In this document: piece after piece, positions 60,522-64,000 of the stretch
Layout: the number at the start of each line of letters is the position of its first letter
How positions within the stretch are numbered: the first letter of the stretch is position 1
Source of the DNA: a methane-oxidizing endosymbiont of Gigantopelta aegis
GTDB lineage: Bacteria; Pseudomonadota; Gammaproteobacteria; Methylococcales; Methylomonadaceae
NCBI RefSeq assembly: GCF_016097405.1
Contig: NZ_JAEHGD010000001.1
Span: 518,345 to 582,344, forward strand
Length of the DNA: 64,000 nucleotides
Direction of reading: 5' to 3'
Made by a program: the position numbers and the translations under genes
The notes under the pieces: model-generated
Database searches by the model: none
What the model was told of the DNA's origin: nothing
What the model saw: the letters and a program-made list of their open reading frames with translations, nothing else

Positions 60522-60828
60522 CTGATGTTACGCAATTTGTATTTTAACCCTAAAATTTACATACATCACAGCTTAACAACCTTACAGTTTTACTTGACCA
60601 CTACACTTGGTACAGGCGAGGAGAAAAGGTGGTCACTCCATCTATAATCGTTTTCTGATTCGTAGGGGCAATTCATCTGTGCCCCTACATGCTCTTGCCG
60701 TATAAACAAAAGTAACTTTTAAAATCAAATGGTTATGATCGATCGTACAACAAATCCCTTAGAAATATCCTGATTAGGGTTAACTCGGCTGTAAATTTAT
60801 CATACAAGTTACGTCTGCGTAACATCAG
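60522..60828. repeat. MITE-like element bounded by CTGATGTTACG repeats, copy 2
   Basis: 307 bases between CTGATGTTACGCA and its exact inverted form TGCGTAACATCAG. No coding capacity. A further direct copy of the end motif lies outside at 60356. Confidence 0.45.
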
Positions 60829-60831
60829 GTT

Positions 60832-61584
60832 TTAACTTAAAATCTGATTGATTCTATGTAAGTCTTCTTCCGTATCAACCCCGGCTTCGGGTATTTTATC
60901 AACGACTTTGACTTTTATGGCGTCACCATGCCATAACACACGGAGTTGTTCCAGCGATTCTATTTCTTCAAGTGGCGACGCCGGCCACTGACAATACCGT
61001 TTTAAAAATGCCACCCGATACGCATACATGCCAATATGACGATAATACGGCAGGGCGTTATCAGGCATTGCCTCAGGAAAATGCTCTCGGTGCCACGGAA
61101 TCGGCGCCCGACTAAAATACAAAGCATAATCGTCACGATCCAGGACAACCTTAACCGCATTGGCGTTAAAAACCTCGTGCCGGCCGCTCACACGGGCCGC
61201 CAATGTAGACATATCGGCCTTCGATTGCGTCATCAAAACTCTGGCAACATCGTTGATATAAGCCGCTGGAATCAATGGTTCATCACCTTGCAGATTAACG
61301 ATAACGACATCTTCCGGCCATTGCATGATCTCGGCCACTTCGGCGATACGCTCGGTGCCGGATTGATGTGTTGTCCGAGTCATCACGACTTCCAGACCCA
61401 ATGCCTTGACAGCCTTAAAAATCCGCGTATCGTCGGTTGCGACGACAACCTGCTCGGCATGCGCCTTAAGCGCTTTTTCACAGACATGTTGAATCATCGG
61501 CTTGCCGGCAATATCCAGCAATGGCTTACCCGGCAGACGAGTAGAACCATAACGCGCCGGAATGACGACTTTAAAACCAGCCAT
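60832..61584 (-). CDS. kdsB: CMP-KDO synthetase (3-deoxy-manno-octulosonate cytidylyltransferase)
   Basis: 250 residues. PARYGSTRLPGKPL nucleotide-binding start, ATDDTRI, NLQGDEPLIP and the HIGMYAYR block. Activates KDO for lipid A/LPS core. Its ATG overlaps the ycaR stop (TAATG). Confidence 0.96.
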   Translation of the reverse strand: MAGFKVVIPARYGSTRLPGKPLLDIAGKPMIQHVCEKALKAHAEQVVVATDDTRIFKAVKALGLEVVMTRTTHQSGTERIAEVAEIMQWPEDVVIVNLQGDEPLIPAAYINDVARVLMTQSKADMSTLAARVSGRHEVFNANAVKVVLDRDDYALYFSRAPIPWHREHFPEAMPDNALPYYRHIGMYAYRVAFLKRYCQWPASPLEEIESLEQLRVLWHGDAIKVKVVDKIPEAGVDTEEDLHRINQILS

Positions 61585-61775
61585 TACTTTCTCAGCGCAT
61601 CGACTTCTTCATGACTTAATTCGCGTGCTTCATCTTCCAGCATCACGGGAATATCATCACGAATCGGAAATGCCAAACGGTCAGCCTTGCAAATCAATTC
61701 CTGCTGCTCTTTATGATAAATCAAACTGCTTTTACAAATTGGACATGCCAATATATCGAGTAATTTTTTATCCAT
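61584..61775 (-). CDS. ycaR: Trm112/UPF0434-family small protein
   Basis: 63 residues. [16 protein letters not shown] holds a Cys pair; [23 protein letters not shown] is the family signature. Its start overlaps the end of lpxK by 8 bases. Function unknown; always found with lpxK and kdsB. Confidence 0.92.
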   Translation of the reverse strand: MDKKLLDILACPICKSSLIYHKEQQELICKADRLAFPIRDDIPVMLEDEARELSHEEVDALRK

Positions 61776-62763
61776 GTGTTAAATTGAGTCGTTGTGTAAG
61801 TTGTTGAATAAAATTTGATTCGGGTTCGGCCTGTATTGGCACCGCCCAAAAGTTATTGGTGGCAAAGGCACGACATTTCACCGCATCCTTTTCGGTCATC
61901 AATACTGGCTGCCGATCGTTAAAATGCAGATCTTCGGCTGCAAAAGGGTGATGATCGGGAAATGCGTGCGGTTTTATATTCACGCCCTGGTGTCGTAACA
62001 TCTGAAAAAAACGTTGTGGATTGCCGATTCCCGCGACCGCATGGCAAGATTGTGCTTTAAAATCACTCAAAGGCTTCACCATCGCCGTTTTCAGATTAAC
62101 TGCCGTACTCCCGACAAATTGCATGGCATATTCAAAATCTTCTTGTTTCTGACCGTTTACGATGGCCAAGTCAACCTCGCGTAAACGTTCCACAGGCTCC
62201 CGCAATGGGCCAGCCGGTAAGCAATAGCCATTACCAAACCGACGCTCACCATCAATGACGGCAATTTCCAAATCCCGCTGCAAGGCATAATGTTGCAAAC
62301 CATCATCAGAAATTAAAATATCGCAGTTTTCCTGGTCGATAAGAAACTGCCCTGCATCTGCCCGTTTTGCACAAACAGCAACCGGAACCTGTGTTTTCTC
62401 ACGAATCAAAACAGGTTCATCCCCCACTTCAGAAGCCGAGGTTTGATCTGTAACCAAACGCGGCTCTTCTCTGTTTTGACCGCCATAGCCACGACTGATA
62501 ACCCCGGGCTTAAATCCCCGCTGCTGCAAAAAATTTGCCAGCCAGATCACCAAAGGTGTTTTACCGGTTCCTCCTACGGTAATATTACCGACGACGATAA
62601 CCGGGACGGATAAACGAGAACTTTTTAACAGCCCTTTGCGGTATAAAAAACGCCGTAACCGAATGATATCGACATAAATTAAGGAAAGTGGTGCCAGCAA
62701 CACCGACAAGTACATGTCTTTATACCAAGCATCCTGTAACCATCTTGTCAATGTTGTCTTCAT
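61768..62763 (-). CDS. lpxK: Tetraacyldisaccharide 4'-kinase
   Basis: 331 residues. N-terminal membrane anchor ([18 protein letters not shown]), P-loop [35 protein letters not shown]. Phosphorylates lipid A disaccharide at the inner membrane. Start overlaps the exbD stop (ATGA). Confidence 0.96.
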   Translation of the reverse strand: MKTTLTRWLQDAWYKDMYLSVLLAPLSLIYVDIIRLRRFLYRKGLLKSSRLSVPVIVVGNITVGGTGKTPLVIWLANFLQQRGFKPGVISRGYGGQNREEPRLVTDQTSASEVGDEPVLIREKTQVPVAVCAKRADAGQFLIDQENCDILISDDGLQHYALQRDLEIAVIDGERRFGNGYCLPAGPLREPVERLREVDLAIVNGQKQEDFEYAMQFVGSTAVNLKTAMVKPLSDFKAQSCHAVAGIGNPQRFFQMLRHQGVNIKPHAFPDHHPFAAEDLHFNDRQPVLMTEKDAVKCRAFATNNFWAVPIQAEPESNFIQQLTQRLNLTHG

Positions 62764-63200
62764 TGTTTCGGTACCGCATTCCGGGTTGCAAAAACTACTT
62801 TTTTAAATCCCAATCGACCGGCAACATCTAATGCGCTAATAACGGCCTGATGCGGTGTTTTACCATCGGCGTTAATAATCACCGGAATTTTTCGATTACT
62901 GCCCGCCATTTGAACCAATGCACGCTTTAATGTCGATATCTTTCGATTAATCAATTGATGAAACTTACCTTCGGCATCAGAAATAAAATAATCGCCATCG
63001 GCATTAATCATCAGGGTAATAGTTTTTTGCTTTTCTTTTGCCTCTTGCCCTTGCGCTTCGGGTAAATTGACTGTCAGCTCGGTTTGCCGGTTAAATGTGG
63101 TCGTGACCATAAAAAAAATCAGCAACAAAAAAACCACATCGATCATTGGCGTCATCGAAATTTCTAAGGGAGGTTTAGATCGGCGACGAAAATCCATCAA
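62760..63200 (-). CDS. exbD: ExbD/TolR-family protein
   Basis: 146 residues. One helix near residues 20-42 with the conserved Asp in MTPMIDVVFLLLIFFMV; the rest is periplasmic (VNLPEAQG...). Works with ExbB as a proton channel driving TonB or similar. Overlaps both neighbours by 4 bases; the exbB-exbD-lpxK-ycaR-kdsB order is well known in gammaproteobacteria. Confidence 0.93.
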   Translation of the reverse strand: MMDFRRRSKPPLEISMTPMIDVVFLLLIFFMVTTTFNRQTELTVNLPEAQGQEAKEKQKTITLMINADGDYFISDAEGKFHQLINRKISTLKRALVQMAGSNRKIPVIINADGKTPHQAVISALDVAGRLGFKKVVFATRNAVPKQ

Positions 63201-63811
63201 ACCTCCTCTCTGTCACCGTGCATGATATCAATCAAGCGCAATGATTCTTCTTCCATTCTGACCACATATTCATCGACCAAGCGTTCAAAATAGCGATAAA
63301 AAACCAGACTAGGGATAGCAACAGTCAACCCGGCAGCCGTTGTAATCAAGGCTTCAGAAATACCCCCAGCCAAAATACCCGGATCACCCACACCATGGAG
63401 CATAATAGCCGAAAACACCTTGATCATGCCGATTACGGTACCTAACAAACCTAAAAGTGGAGATATAGAGGCGATTGTGCCTAATGCATTAAGATAGGTT
63501 TCCAATTCATGCACCACTTGGTGCCCTGCTTCTTCGATACTGGATTTCATGACATCCCGGCCATGTTGACTATTGGCCAGTCCCGCCGCCAAAATCGCGC
63601 CTAAAGGCGAGCTGAGCTTAATTCGGCGAATGGCCGCTTCATCCAGTTTTTGGGCCCGATACAATTTCCAGATATGTGGCACCAACTCGGGCGGCAAGAT
63701 TTTTTTTCGCTGTAAAGACCAAAACCTTTCGGCGATGATGCCCATCGCGCCAATTGAACACAGGATGATTGGAATCATCATCCAGCCACCATTCTTGATC
63801 AGTTCAAACAC
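63197..63811 (-). CDS. exbB: ExbB/TolQ-family protein
   Basis: 204 residues with three helices: near residues 10-27, ASISPLLGLLGTVIGMIKVF around 115-135, and ITTAAGLTVAIPSLVFYRYF near 160. These carry the conserved Thr and Gly residues of the ExbB channel. First gene of the operon. Confidence 0.93.
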   Translation of the reverse strand: MFELIKNGGWMMIPIILCSIGAMGIIAERFWSLQRKKILPPELVPHIWKLYRAQKLDEAAIRRIKLSSPLGAILAAGLANSQHGRDVMKSSIEEAGHQVVHELETYLNALGTIASISPLLGLLGTVIGMIKVFSAIMLHGVGDPGILAGGISEALITTAAGLTVAIPSLVFYRYFERLVDEYVVRMEEESLRLIDIMHGDREEV

Positions 63812-63874
63812 GTATCGTTTCCCTTCACTAAAAGTAAAACGTTCATTTTAGCCGATTGAGGTAAAATGCACATC

Positions 63875-64000
63875 CTATACTTCACAGGATACCTTATCCG
63901 TTTTACCAATCCAGATGAAAGCGATTAAAAAAGCCACACAACAAACGCCCGCCGCCATGGAATAAACAAAAGTAGCACCCATTTCATCCCAAAAATAACC
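63875..64000 (-). CDS. Membrane transporter, C-terminal end (probably MFS)
   Basis: The last 41 codons of a gene entering the window from the right on the minus strand: GYFWDEMGATFVYSMAAGVCCVAFLIAFIWIG then a short polar tail and TAG. It reads like the final helix of a major-facilitator protein, but too little is present to name it. Confidence 0.5.
   Translation of the reverse strand, partial: GYFWDEMGATFVYSMAAGVCCVAFLIAFIWIGKTDKVSCEV

Larger units (their letters stand above)
60219..60831. other. Intergenic region with repeats
   Basis: About 610 bases without a gene. Contains the dispersed repeat at 60417-60466, three copies of CTGATGTTACGCA (60356-60368, 60522-60534 and, inverted, 60816-60828). 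No promoter for gltA was singled out. Confidence 0.5.

Noticed and set aside
1-64000. CRISPR array, tRNA or rRNA genes
   Set aside because: No regularly spaced repeats and no cloverleaf or rRNA-like sequence was recognised on either strand.

Overview
The window looks like a chromosomal segment of a gammaproteobacterium heavily loaded with insertion sequences (IS). The housekeeping genes (uvrA, ssb, truA, rlmD, cysM, acnB, sdhAB/sdhE, lpxK-ycaR-kdsB, exbBD) and their order are gammaproteobacterial. A degenerate aryl-polyene-type cluster, a chromosomal integron and a TonB receptor/YfiR/histidine-kinase block fit free-living or recently host-restricted groups such as the methanotroph order Methylococcales. 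That placement is a guess, not shown by the sequence. I saw no tRNA, rRNA or CRISPR array.

Left accessory half (1-25 kb). An integron integrase gene (minus strand, cut by the window edge) faces a cassette array: a GFA-family gene, a YdeI-like gene, and a two-gene cassette whose first gene (membrane plus GAF-like) is split by an IS4-family element that itself carries an ISAs1 element. Three attC sites are readable there; a fourth, with a DUF2846 lipoprotein cassette, lies about 15 kb away between IS copies. Then come an HTH regulator with palindromic operators, an hsdS remnant, an ImmA-like peptidase/DUF4411 PIN pair split by IS630, a TauE-like exporter, a DUF502 gene, a decayed aryl-polyene-type lipid/polyketide cluster, cysC, a DHH phosphoesterase, a truncated manC, two facing IS5 copies, an IS21 element with IS630 nested inside it, and a BrnTA toxin-antitoxin pair.

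Right core half (25-64 kb). Runs of intact core genes: ssb/yajR and uvrA; a TonB receptor-YfiR-hybrid kinase operon; ydbH-ydbL-rlmD-ldt-truA; idh, acnB-cysM; sdhA-sdhB-sdhE; exbB-exbD-lpxK-ycaR-kdsB. IS elements interrupt this half too: IS1 splits ydbH, IS21 (with IS5 inside) splits a PAS-GGDEF-EAL gene, and an IS1 remnant sits between a C-terminally truncated gltA and an sdhA that has lost its normal start, with sdhCD missing.

Two themes stand out. First, several disrupted genes can be restored exactly by removing an IS and one copy of its target duplication, so they were intact until recently. Second, most other broken genes carry single-base changes in short homopolymers (mostly losses), concentrated in dispensable genes and in IS copies, while the core genes stay open. 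This is either genome decay by slippage or locally poor consensus sequence; both are discussed in the findings.
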